NCBI GenBank assembly: GCA_015657535.1
Contig: JADHZB010000647.1
Span: forward strand, 1 to 32,985
Length of the DNA stretch: 32,985 nt
DNA from: Nephromyces sp. MM_2019
Lineage: Eukaryota; Apicomplexa; Aconoidasida; Nephromycida
Direction of reading: 5' to 3'
Positions within the stretch are counted from its first letter, which is position 1. The number at the start of each line of letters is the position of its first letter. A program made the translations under genes and the position numbers. Below the pieces are notes generated by a model. The model did not search any database, was not told where the DNA came from, and saw only the letters and a program-made list of their open reading frames with translations. This document shows positions 10,688-22,718 of the stretch, piece by piece.

Positions 10688-12143
10688 ATGGCAGCCATGG
10701 ACCAGATGAATATGTCTAACGTAGACGAACAACAAATGAGGCATCATGGAAGCAGAAAGGCAAAGGTAATACCCACCTTTAAAAATGTGTAGTTTGATCT
10801 CTCAAGAAGCATCATATACTCACACATCAAGTCATCCCATACTCACATACCTCTTGCCTATACTCAACAAACTTATAATAACTACTTAGCCTCTTCCAAC
10901 TTAAGCTGTACATGCACAAACCATATTATACAAGCCTTGTACCCTCACTTGAACTCATCCATATCACACACGCATATCTTATATCATACAACATAATCTT
11001 GTGTAAAAACTACTTTCCTTTCCTCCCCTATCCCACCTACACTCTCACATCTATGCCATTCATAAACTACCTAACACCTATACTTTGTATGTAATACACA
11101 CACTAAACCATCACGCATACATCTACCCCCACTTTATATTGTTACACGCAATTCAATTTATATTATTATATAATAGGGAAGAGGTATAAAAGATGTTGAA
11201 ATGGATGATCGATATGAGGGACAAGCCGGTGTATTCGAGACACTTAACGATGGAAATAGCATTACCTCAGGACCCATGAAATGTAGGGAAATGTGATGAA
11301 TTTACAGAGCATTTATTGTGCATATTCGATATTCACACACCATACTATTTATATTTTAACATTAAGTGCTAATCTTACACACACATGCATATAATGTTTA
11401 CAGCAATTGAGGGTTGGGTAATTGTTGTCACAGGAATCCATAGGGATGCTTCAGAGGAAAATGTTATGGATGCTTTTGAACCATTTGGAGAAATCAAATG
11501 CATAACACTCAACCTTGATAGGCGAACTGGATTTGTGTGTGGTTATGCATTCTTAGAGTTCGAAAGATATGCAGAAGCAAAAAAAGCTATAGATGGTAAG
11601 TGTTTTTCACACAGACACATTGATGAAACATAGACACTCAAAAGGATTATATGTCACATAAATTGATTGAATATAGCGATTTTTTTTACTTAATTACTCT
11701 AGTCATTTATTACACATATTAACATTAAATTGGCGTTTTTTGACCATATATAGTAACACACAATGATCCTTTAGTGATATACATGACATAAATTAACGAA
11801 AGATATCTTCTTTTTTCTACACCAATAATAATACACAAATATTCTATCTAGGTTTATACATCACATTTTTTAAATGCGAATATCCCTTTTCTCTCCTACA
11901 CTCACAATAATTCACACATATACTTAATAGGATTATATATCACACATGTTAACGACAGTTTTTTTTTCTTACATTGACAACGATACGCACACATATACAT
12001 ATCACTATGGCTTTAAATTGTACATTGATCTAGATTGAATATATCAATTTGCACATATGATTTTATCAGATATGAACGGTAATTATCTGCTTGAAGAAAA
12101 GATATCAGTTGATTGGGCATTTGTTAAGCCTTCTGGTCACTAA
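10688..12143 (+). CDS. RBM8A: RNA-binding protein 8A (Y14), exon junction complex core
   Basis: Four exons (10688-10765, 11177-11282, 11404-11595, 12070-12143) join in phase to 149 residues. Y14 pairs with Mago nashi in the exon junction complex, which marks spliced mRNAs in the nucleus. The N-terminal third is short and polar, including SRKAKGRG. The RRM begins SIEGWVIVVTGIH (RNP2-like VIVVTGI at about residue 67), continues with EPFGEI and LNLDRRTGF, has RNP1 CGYAFLEF, and ends ISVDWAFV. EGWVIVVTGIH and LNLDRRTG are near-diagnostic of Y14. The protein stops at KPSGH soon after the RRM, so the RS-rich tail of the animal protein is absent. The first exon has three nearby Met codons; I use the first. 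Confidence 0.93.
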
Positions 12144-12434
12144 AAAGGAGTTATAAAATCTCAATTTATTTTTTTTTTTTTTTTTAAAAATAAATGAATA
12201 TCCCAATAAATCGTTTACATCACCCTCTACAACCTATGGGATTTTATATAGCGTATACACCCTATTATTGAACCTTAACACACATTTTAAAAATTTTGAG
12301 CAATTCACTTGATTCAGCTTCTCATAGATTATATGTATCCCAATTTCTACACATGGTCCAATAATTCTCTATAATACATACACACTCAGACATAGTATGA
12401 ACTAAGTCTTTAAACATTGATTATATGAGTTCAA
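12144..12434. other. Convergent 3' spacer between Y14 and SF-assemblin
   Basis: Two genes end toward each other here, only 291 bases apart. A T-run followed by A-rich DNA (about 12165-12192) lies just after the Y14 stop. No gene or structured element is seen. The 3' UTRs of the two genes probably abut or overlap. Confidence 0.6.
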
Positions 12435-14593
12435 CTATTCGACTCTTGTCCTCTCAAGCCCCTTTTGGAGTGCACCAGAACATTGATTTATAGCCTAGAA
12501 AAAATATATTTGAATTTTGATTATGTGTTTGATATGATTATTTCACAAGTCAATATATATCACTACATATTATATATATATTAGACCTGTAATATCTGTT
12601 CATCTGATTGTTCACGTGCTCTTGAAGTTAATATTAAGCCATTTTTGAGATTATCAATCTCTTTATTAACAAAACATTTGAATTGACCATCCCGTTTAGA
12701 TTCATCACTGTTTAATGTTATAAATTTTATAAGAAAGTTTCTATATAATTTATAAGGTTGACATAAATACTTACTCCAACAATTTCGAACTGTACACATT
12801 TACATCATTCACTTGTTCTTGCTGTAAAATAACTTCAGACTCCAACTATAAGTGTGTGTATGTGTGCTTATTTATGCGTGTATGCGTATATACGATTGTC
12901 TATTTGTTTGTGTGTATTTTTGAAAAGGATTTATATTCACATAATATAGGTCATAAACTTTTGTATATGAAATGATTTGAGTATTTAAGATGAGATTAAT
13001 TACACACATTAGTAAGGAAAATTTGGGCTCAAATCATTATGATATATATAAATTTGTAGATAAGTGTGTGTAGTTCTGATGATATCAAATAGTTTTATGT
13101 TAAACTAAGTGTGAGTCATGTATAATACATCAGTGTATAATTAATATAATCAATATTTTTATTCTCATTTAAAATAATTGTAAACTATAATAACGAGGAT
13201 TTCATCAAATTATATCAATGTGAAATTGATATCTAAAATAAATAAAAGATATAAACCTTTGTGTGAGTTGAATATTCAAGTTCTGAAAATCTCCTAAAAA
13301 TAATATTATCCTTCTCTAGGACAGATTTTCCTGTTTCTTCCAATTCTTCATGAAATGCCCTTATATCACGCATCAATTGCATAGTTGTGACCTAAGTTCA
13401 AAAAACATATATCCTTAAGAAAAGTATGATAGACATGCGTGCATGTTAATGATTTCCTAAATTAGTGATTTTTAAATATATATACACACATGTAAACCGA
13501 AATATGTTCTCTTCAACTAGAAATTTTTGTAAAATTTACAACACATGTGTCAATTAATAATTTTAAATAGCAACTAGAATATATTACTTTGTTAAACAAT
13601 AAGTTTTGGTAATAATAAGCTTAATAATTGGGTTTATAATCTGTATATCAATCTAATACATACACAGCTCTGATACCTCAATATTTTCTGGAAGATCACC
13701 TTTAAATTCAATAACTTGTTTTTCTAAATTCTCAGACCGTGATATTAGTGAATCAAAGATTACCTAAAAATTTGAACGTATGTCATAAAAACAATTAAAG
13801 CTTTTTGAAAATTCAACAAAACTATCAAATTTATACTTTATATTTTCTTTAACCCATTCACATCCAGTAACACACCTCATTCAATAAAAAAATCCAAAAA
13901 TTTTATTATCTTTTTTAATTTGATTTTATAGAGTTATTACTTACACTCAATTTCTCTATACGTTTGAATACTCTCTTATGGATCCTTGCAAACATTTCAC
14001 TAGTTAACTGCTCTATAAGTTGGTGTGTCTCTTTATTCATTTCAACTCTTCGCCTAATTTCATTATTTAAGTTTTTTTCAACTTGCTTTATTCCATCATG
14101 TGTATCCTAATTTTAGGAGAATAGACATATGTATATTTATATATATAAACAACTGTTAATAACAATATTGTTCCTATGATATGAAACAATACCAGTCCGT
14201 ATATAAATATTTGATTTACTCCTAATATAAATAAATAATCATTTCAATCAAGTTTGTGATAGAAAAACTTGATCAAGTTTTAAACAAATCTGTACTAGAA
14301 AAAATTGAAAAAGCTTTACACATAATTTTATTAGGAAAATATAATTAACACATAAATGTATACGTAAGCCGACTTACTTGTAATCTGGCTTCTATAAGAC
14401 ATTTTTTTTTACGACTTGAATTTAAAATTGACTCTTCAAATCCGAGAAATTTCTTATCTACATTATTTAATTTTGATCGAAGCCTTTCTGAGCGAATTTC
14501 ATTTGCAATACCCACAACAGCACCACCACCATTGGGTGTTGACACAGCTGGGAATTCTGTAGTAACACTATCTTTAATAACTGATGATGACAT
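12435..14593 (-). CDS. SFA: SF-assemblin (striated fibre assemblin)
   Basis: Seven minus-strand exons join in phase to 283 residues: 14378-14593, 13945-14106, 13677-13763, 13257-13391, 12775-12845, 12587-12707 and 12435-12494. SF-assemblins build a striated fibre that, in apicomplexans, links the centrosome to the forming daughter apical complex. A short Ser/Thr/Gly head of about 35 residues precedes an almost continuous coiled-coil rod. Recognisable family stretches are RSKLNNVDKKFLGFEESI, RRRVEMNKETHQLIEQL, RDGQFKCFVNKEIDNLK and the C-terminal AINQCSGALQKGLERTRVE. The total length fits the usual 270-290 residues. The last intron uses a GTCTAA donor; reading through it would add only Val before a stop and lose the conserved tail. 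Introns here are TA-rich, with one TG tract at 12850-12925. Confidence 0.85.
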
Positions 14594-16271
14594 TTCTAAT
14601 CTTGCTTATCTTGTTTAATTATTTATCCACATTTATCATGCACACTATTTGGAAAGGACTTATATAAAAGAAATCACACACATCATATATTTTAATAAGA
14701 TTAGATAGCTAATTTGTTGTATGCTTATCATGGGTTCTTTATTTATATAGTTTATCTATACTAAAATACATATATATATATGCATACATAATATGGATAA
14801 CAAATCACTTAATCAAATTGTTATGCATATACACATTTATATATACATATAAATATAATTTTTACGCATTTAAATGATTTAACAATATATATCAATTTAT
14901 ATATTTTATTTGAGTTAAATAAGACATATATATATATATATATATATATCGATAGAAAATTCTTTAATATAAACGAACATGTTTAACACAACTTCTTTTG
15001 AGATAAATGATAACTATATCCTCCTTTAAAATATATAGCTAAAAAAAAACTAAAACATACCTTATAAACAATCTCTTAAGCATTAGAGTAGTATGTGTTA
15101 TAATACAATCCTTTCAGTAATTTTTTGTAGTTTATATATAACTACAAGGAGAGAAATTTCATTTTTCATTTTTGTTTTAATTTACAAATATATTAATATA
15201 TATATATATATATATATAATTATAAAATATGTATTATAAATCTAAAAAAAATAAAAAGAAAATTAAATTATTTTAGATTTCATTCATATACTATAAAAAG
15301 TTAGTTAAAAGGAATTTGAATTATAAATTAAAAATCCTACAAAGGAGATCTATCTACACATACATATGTTTATTTTTGATATTCCTCCTATTTTCAAACC
15401 CTTATTATAAGTAATAGCAATATATTTTGTGTGGGAGGCTGTTTGATTGTTTTTAATCAAATTAGATGCTATATTAATTCGGTACAATTAATTTGAGTGT
15501 CATCTTAATGACAAATCTAAATGAGATGCATTTTTTTAGAGCATGCAATTGGAAATTAGATAACTTTATAACTTTGAAAATGAAGCACGAACCATGTTAT
15601 AACACAAATACGCTTGGTGTATCATGTTAAATTCATTTTTATTTAGTTAAGAAAAGCTCAAGTTTCTATAACATTTCAACATTTTCAAATATGTTTATAA
15701 AAATATGAAAATAACTCGTTTATTCGCCAATTAGACAAACTGAACCTTACTGAATAAAGATTAATAACATTTTCCTAATATTTTCAGATATATTGTGAGG
15801 ATAATAATTTGTTTATATAAATTTGTCAATATTTATAGAGGTAATGATTTTGCCAAGTGCATATCAAATGTTAAATTAATATGAATAATTTTATTGCTTA
15901 ATGATTTGGTATTATTAAATTTGATCTAACGCACTCTGATTCGTATTTAGTAACATTAATAATTTGGCACAGCTATCTTAAAATTTTAAGTTGTTGAAAA
16001 TAGGGATGTTGTACTAATGCCTATATTTAAAACTTTTGCTTTAAATATTATTAAATATAATAAGTGTTTTTATATAAATTTTAGCTTAGTTAAACAGTGT
16101 ATATTAAATTATTTAAATTTGTAAGTTTGTTTGTGGTCGAGCTTTAAAAATTAAATTGAGTCATTCTTACTAAAAGAGTTAAAGGTAGTTAGTGTTCTAA
16201 TTAACAATCCCTCCTTTAGTATGATGGTTTTGTTTCAGTGAGTTTGTAAATAGCTTTTGGAGGTAATGTTA
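14594..16271. other. AT-rich intergenic region without a visible gene
   Basis: This 1.7-kb spacer lies between two minus-strand genes, downstream of PUF60 and upstream of SF-assemblin. It holds (TA)n runs near 14928-14950 and 15195-15220, and one clean hairpin. No ORF of coding character was found. The SF-assemblin promoter should lie in its left part. Confidence 0.6.
15125..15147. repeat. Short inverted repeat, 8-bp arms, 7-base loop
   Basis: TTGTAGTT, a TATATAT loop and AACTACAA form a perfect stem. It sits about 530 bases upstream of the SF-assemblin start codon in otherwise featureless DNA. It could be an operator-like site or chance. Confidence 0.5.
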
Positions 16272-18624
16272 TCAAACGTATTGACAGTTGATTTGTCTCC
16301 CATTAAATAAGCGACCATCCAAAAAGGGATGAGCCCGTGAAGCATCAGACTCGGTTGCGAATGTGACAAAAACATGAGCTTCATTGTTAATAATGTTGAT
16401 ATCAACATCAGTTACTTGCCCATGTTTCATACATTCAGTTGTAATCTGTGAATATGAATGTGGAAGTTTTATATCTTGAATTCATAAAGTTTGTTGTAGT
16501 GTTTGATGCATTCAAGGTGAATTTTATAGGTCGCTGAACGTTAGCAATTATGTATTTTCATATGGCATTTACCTCTGTCTTTAGATATTCGTCCACATCC
16601 CATGGATCAATCATATTTAAAAGTTTTAATTTATTTCTTGGATGCGGGGCTAGAGGTGTAGGGGCTGATGGGGGAGGCACAGGCTGTGGAGGAGGTGAAG
16701 CGCTATTGTAGGTAGGGGGGGTCATAGGATTTGCTGCTGGGCTTGCATAAGCTCCCAGTGGTGTCATGTTAGCTCCAGTTACGCTCGGAATTGGAGGAGG
16801 GGAAATATTTACTGAGAGTAGAACAATTTTATAAAGGTATAGAAAAAACTCCTTCAATTGATCTGATACAAAAAATTGAGATTGGAACTGAGCTTACCAT
16901 TTGGGGGCAACACTACTTGAGTGGAAGCAGAAGGTATGAAACTAGTATTAGGTTGTCTAACTGAGGCAGCATAGTTAACCTTGAGGTGCTTATCTGGTTT
17001 TACAAAACATGTATTTGAATTAGAGTTCATCAAATAGTATAAATAATTATGCTATATAATTTTCGAGCGAGATATATGGTTCTACAAAGTGGGAGCAAAA
17101 ATAAAAATCTAACCCAAAACTTGGAAGCCATTCATAGTTTCTATAGCAATTTTAGCCTGGTTGGGTTCGGCGAAATCAATGAATCCATATCCTCTATGTG
17201 TCCCAGCAACATCATTGTTTGGTAAGACATAGCAACTCAAAATTTTCCCAAATACCTCGAATATTTTTTCAAGGTCGTTGCTTGTGAAATTAGATGGGAC
17301 ATTTCCAACATAGATTCGGCTCGCTGAGTGTTGTGATGGGTCAACATTCGGTAAGCTTGATGAAATCATATCTGCTACTGATCGAGCGGCATTTTTAGTG
17401 ATGAAACCGTTTGTTACAGTAGGGGAAACTGTTACCGTTCTTCTCAAGATTGCATCTGTGATATGGAGTAATATAGATTAATTGATTAAAGGTGAATTTG
17501 AAAATCTTGATTGAGTTTATAATAAAAACTTCTAAATCAGGACTTACTTATGTCTTGATTTGTCTTTGAGCTGATCATTGCAGCAGCGGCAAATAAACCT
17601 GCCTCAGTAGGACTCATATTGCTTAAATTATCAGTGTTAGGGCTAGGAGGGATAGCTGGAGGCATAGCTATAATATTGGAAGGAAAATAAGTGTAAAAAT
17701 GAAAAAGATTCATCGAGCTAGATAATAAATATTACCAATTAAAGGCACTGGTGGTGTTATTGGTGGTAAAGGTAAGCCACTTGCGGAAGGCCTACCTACC
17801 TTTATACTCCTACCCTTCAGATTAAATCCCTGCATTGCACTCAAGGCCATTTGTGCGGATTCTGGTGAGGCAAATTCAACGAAACAAAATCCTTTGGACC
17901 TGTCTCCTTCCTTTGGCATATCAATGGTGACAATTGTTCCGAATGGTTCGAATACACGTTTAATTTCATCAGCTGTTAAGTAGTAGTCTAAGCTTCCTAC
18001 ATATATTCTACATAACTGGAGGGGGTATGAATAAATAAAATTAAATTTCTGAAGTAATTTAGAAAATATCAAGTGTGTTTATATTTATCCATCCATACAG
18101 GAAATGTATAGCTAATTAATACAAGTTAATTATCTGATAAAATCTAAATTCGGCTGATAAAAACGTACCATAGGAGAGGTGCTGGGTATAGGGGGAGGGC
18201 TAGTTACAGGTGGCGAGATTAGTGTGGAATTAGAATCTACATTTTGAGTAGCGAATTCCATGGTAGAAGCTGGAGTTTGAGTTTTCTCCTGTGATTGGCT
18301 ATTGTCTGAAACATCCCATCCAGTTCTTCGACGTCTCTTTTCTGATTTCTGAAAAAATTTTCAATTATGTATTAAGAATTATCTCAAAATGAATTGGTTG
18401 TGGCTCTTGTTCGATGAAGGGAGGGAGTAGTATCTATACGGCATTTTATTTTTAGCTACTAGCCATTAGATCAATGTAAAACTATAGCCATAATGAGTGT
18501 TTTCTATTATTTGACTACCCTTTGATATCAATTTTACCTGATTAGATGGTTTATCCTTTGAGCTCTGGCGTTCAGAGTCGGGGCTACGACTCCTCTTGTG
18601 GATTGTAGTCTGATCTTCTGGCAT
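16272..18624 (-). CDS. PUF60: PUF60/FIR-type splicing factor (two RRMs plus UHM)
   Basis: Eight minus-strand exons join in phase to 505 residues: 18538-18624, 18169-18348, 17736-18015, 17667-17548 (high to low), 17114-17455, 16898-16993, 16573-16811 and 16272-16445. PUF60 binds U-rich tracts near 3' splice sites and helps U2 snRNP recruitment in the nucleus. The N-terminus carries Arg-Ser and KSEKRRR basic stretches. RRM1 (about residues 92-165) has RIYVGSL and KGFCFVEF; RRM2 (about 268-343) has RIYVGNV and RGYGFIDF. A Pro/Ala-rich linker follows. The C-terminal UHM (about 430-505) contains ECMKHGQV, EAHVFVTF and GRLFNGR, whose R-x-F motif is the ULM-peptide contact of UHMs. The arrangement is that of PUF60 rather than U2AF65, which lacks the long linker before the UHM. 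The first in-frame Met is followed directly by the RS region. Confidence 0.88.
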
Positions 18625-19731
18625 CGTCTCGGATCGGAGACGAGTTGATTTTGAAGCAAATCAGAAATCTATTATATAATAGCTCCTATTTATATGAAGG
18701 AAGTTGATATATGAAACTGATACCAAGAACTTCAAATAAATGAGAGAATTGCGTAAACTGTTTAAGTCTTATGAACTTTAGAAATTATAATTACTGATAT
18801 TAAGAATTCTTCGATATATGAGTATTCAATAATTAAGGAAGCAATGCTTATAGTCCCGAGATATGTATATTTATGTAATCTATAGCAAAAATAAATAAGT
18901 TTGGGCACAAGATACAAGCTTATGTAATAATTATGCTCCATAAAATGAGCCCCAAACAATTTAAAGTCAAAATGTCTAGTAAAGCTCTGACATAAGGGTA
19001 GCTAAAGGCTAGGCATAATCCTGACTTAATTAAAATAGCAACTCCATAGACAACCTTAGGTACCAAAGCATTTTATTTTTTTCTTGTATGTTTTATAAAA
19101 ACACTCTTTTATCACCTCAACCATTTTAAAATGATTTGCTTTAAATAATAGTAATAGCTTTCTCAGAATTATACTGAATTTTAATTAATCGCCTGAATCA
19201 TTTTAGTAAGATTAGATATCGCTGGGTTATGTTATAAAGTAGTTTTTAACATATAAAACTTACTCATGAATTGTTCCGAAAAATTGTCTACATCTTAACC
19301 CTTTTTTAATAATTAAATATAAATCATATTGAGTTTAAAGTCGAAAAGTGCACAATAAATTTTTAATTTATTCTATCCCAATGAAATAAATAGGAATATT
19401 TAACACAAGCGATTTGTAATACTAAGATGATATACTTTAGGGTTAATGGGACATGGATTTTACCATCAATTAGTGAGATTTTAGACATTAAAAAGATATT
19501 TCAATATTAAGATAAAGTAGATTTCAACTTTCGATTAAAAAAAATAAGTTCAATGGAAAATAGTGCTGATTAAGCTCCTGTAAATCCGATTTTTTTTCAT
19601 AACGGTTGAATATTACTCATTGAAAGAAGCAGCTCTAGTGTAATTACACCACAAATTCCAAATGAAAATATGGTTTTCAAACTTTCTATTTTTACATATT
19701 AGCATTGAAATTAGTTATAATCTTGTAATCA
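18625..19731. promoter_or_regulatory. Divergent intergenic region between PUF60 and the secreted-protein gene
   Basis: This 1.1-kb stretch lies between two divergently transcribed genes and so should contain both promoters. Just upstream of the PUF60 start is GGATCGGAGACG, a GC-richer patch than its surroundings. The rest is AT-rich with no repeat or ORF I trust. Confidence 0.5.
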
Positions 19732-22011
19732 ATGGAGATTTTCATTTGGAAAATAATTTGGTTGATATTATTTGCAATCCTAGTGGAGGAGTCGATAAAT
19801 GACAATTTTCTTAATGCCGCTGATCCCAAGAGCAAATATGGGAACATTGAGTCTGTTTGTAATTTTATTAATGAAGGATTGCCTGATTATGGATTGAAAT
19901 TGCTTAATTATCAGTTACCGACAAATTGTCTCAAGTATAGAGGTAAAACTAGTATGGATAATTTCTTAATTTTTCTCAAAATGAAAATAGGAATAGGGGA
20001 ACATGTAATGCGTGAATTTTTGCTAGATGGTCAAGATTGCTATCACAAAATCGCTGGTCCCTTGTGCTCTTTGCAATTTACTGTAATTCTGGTTGAGTTA
20101 TACAAAATTTGACGAATTTAGGATTGTTTACAGGAGTACGATGCATCAGTAAATTGTCATGCAGTCAGAGATTTATTTTTCAAAATAATTGAAGGTTGTA
20201 AAGTAGGAAGTGCAAGCTCTAATTCATTTGTTAATTGTCCAATGTATGATGCGAGAACGCATACTATTGCAGAAGCTGATTCATTCTGCAAATCGGCTTT
20301 CCTCAAGGAAGATTATGGTTGGTAAATAATAAAACCCATTTAAATTTGTTTAATTATTAAATTTGTTTAATTATTGACAGGAGATGAAAACAAACAAGCT
20401 ATGACAGCCTCAAAAATTAGTAATTTTCGAGCCTCGGATCAATTAGATTGCAAAAGAATAGCAGTAATGAAATAAAAAAAGGAATTATTTAGAAATATAA
20501 TGTACCTTAATAAAATTTTAATCTAGGAAAGTTATAATGCTTGCCAAATCAACGCTATAAAGGTCTTTGGGTATAGCGAAAGCTTTTGTACGGGTAGTTC
20601 TTCATTTATATACTGTAGAAAATTTCCGAATGGTAAATATAAGTACTTAAATCATCTTAAATTATGTATATATAAAACCCTTATCTAGTTATAAAGGATC
20701 CAACATTTAGGATAATATGTAAAAATATTGTCATACCATATATAATCGAAGCCAATTCAAAAACAAAAAATTTCAAGTGAATAGCTTAAAATAAAAAAGA
20801 CTAAAAAATTATCTATAAAGCAATGAAAAATGCAAGAGAATATTTTCTGATTATTATGCCATACTTTCTAGTCTGAAGGGGGGTAAAAATTTTCATTTAT
20901 GTTTTTCTTGAAGTTATACAGTATCTTGAAGATATTTATAGGAAAATCAGGGCATCAAAAGAAAGCTTGATCTCTAATAACCGAATGGAGTCATTGAATA
21001 AAAATTTCATTGTGCTCTTGGATAGAGCAGTAACTATATAAAATTGTATCGCTAACACTTAAGAAGTCATTAAATTCCAGCAAAATAACCAAAAATCCAT
21101 AGATGCAGAGTCAACAGAAGTCTTGAATATTTTGAGAATCCTTGGGAATGGTAACAAGGCATTTGATGTAGAATTGGTTTGTTTCCTATTCAACATAAGC
21201 AAAAAATTTTAAAATAAAATTTAAGATAAACAACTATAACCACCTTAATGGGATAGTTGTTTCAATTGGTGAGAAAGTCTTAATTATACGCTTTATTTTA
21301 ATTTTGTTTCAGAAAACAATTCAAATAATCTTTTTAGAAGATCCTCAACACTTTATAAGAGTCCAAGTGATGAAAAAGTAAATAATTACTATTTATCATA
21401 TAAGCTTGAGCATATTTTTCAATAAGGATTTGGAAAATATGTTTCAACTTGAAGTTCCAATATATTCATTAATAAGTGAGCAAGAGAAAATTCTTGAATC
21501 AATTAAAAAGATATCAAAACTAGTAATACTTCGTTTTTGTGTAAAAATATCCAAATAATATTCTCTCCTAGCTCAAGATACCAGGACATGTATCATTTGT
21601 AAATGTAAAAATAGTAGATTAAAAAATTATTAAACATATATTTTTCAAAGGTTTATGGCTTCACTCCAATTGCCTCTAGTTCCATTGAAGCTATGAGATA
21701 TAGATTGAAATCAATAACTAATAAGATTGAAACTTATATTAACAATGCAAAGAGCAATGCTACTGGAACAATTACAGTAAAAAGATATTTGGTATATAGA
21801 TATTTCCAAATGAATTATCTTTAGAAATCTCAGAATAGCTATGATAATCTTTTAATCGATAAAGGTAGCAATTTCTAATTTTATAAATTGAAATATTTAA
21901 GCTTGATTAGCAAATATCTTTACTAAATTGTCCAAAATGTACGATGCTCAAATTAACCTTTTGTTGAAACTTCAACAATATGGGAGCCAAGTTGCCAATG
22001 TTGTGGATTAG
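19732..22011 (+). CDS. Secreted cysteine-rich protein with C-terminal coiled coil, unrecognised
   Basis: Exons read in phase: 19732-20082, 20134-20317, 20381-20463, 20527-20632, 20689-20776, 20872-20882, 20914-21029, 21081-21176, 21313-21366, 21427-21522, 21572-21598, 21651-21776, 21825-21864 and 21911-22011; about 492 residues. The 11-base exon 20872-20882 is the least certain; it is the only way I found to keep phase between its neighbours. Residues 1-20 form a hydrophobic signal peptide. The first half has about 17 Cys and two similar modules, each C, 13-15 residues, C, then a Gly/Ser stretch, F(V/I)xC: EGCKVGSASSNSFVNC and ESFCTGSSSFIYC. The second half is Cys-free and helical, with several Lys/Glu/Ile heptad-like runs. 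No transmembrane segment is in the model, but possible further exons lie downstream. I do not recognise the family; a secreted or surface role is inferred from the leader and Cys content. Confidence 0.68.
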
Positions 22012-22718
22012 GGTGCACCTTCAAGGCAAAGAGTGGAGATTTTGAGTTCAAATATCTTACAAATTTGATATATTTTTTTGAAATCTACATAGTAAGTTTT
22101 TAAAATAAATTTAATTGAAACTTTCTAGGATATAAAATAATTAATCTATAAATTTTAAATATTGAACTATCTTTTAGCAAGTGCTTAGGCATGTAATTAT
22201 CTTAAATTATCATTGTAATCCTTTTGGTAAATATGTAGGTGTTTAAAACAGAAATTTTCCAAATCAATGCTCATGTTTTGATTTATCAATTATTAGTATA
22301 TAAAAAGTATATTTATCAACATAAGAACTCGTTGGGTTAATTAAAACTATTCAAATTCAAATAATCAACTGTGGAATATCTGTGATTAAAGATTATAAAA
22401 TTTTCGTAACAAGCAAACTTAAAATGTTTTTGATTTAATTTCAAATATTTTTAATTTTGATAAAACTTAATCGTTTAATAGCACGCTTGGTTATTTTATT
22501 TGGTGCTTTTGGTATGTATAAATACATGAAAGTGGATTTAAGTTATATATTTTCAATTAAATTCGAGGTTAGTATAGTAATAGTAAATATGAACTGAAAA
22601 GGTTGTATTTTGAGAAATTATGACAAATAAAAATGAAACAGCCAATTATTTGCAGCCTAAATTAAGTATTATAATTAAAATAACATCTTGTTTGGTTATA
22701 AAAGCAGTCTAGAACTTT
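22012..22718. other. Convergent spacer with possible extra 3' exons
   Basis: The spacer lies between the secreted-protein gene and the L33 gene. Bases 22012-22091 include a reading frame rich in Phe/Tyr/Ile that ends at a strong GTAAGT donor (22092). A second patch near 22482-22512, after a TAG acceptor, reads RLVILFGAFG before a GTATGT donor. These could be membrane-segment exons of an alternative or longer form of the upstream gene, or decayed remnants. I could not join them in phase. Confidence 0.35.

Noticed and set aside
10912..11094. 60-codon ORF in the first Y14 intron
   Set aside because: Low-complexity, no start context or splice role; Y14 exons join cleanly without it.
18762..18959. 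Minus-strand ORF of 65 codons upstream of PUF60
   Set aside because: No coding character and not joined to PUF60, whose start codon and RS-rich exon are downstream.
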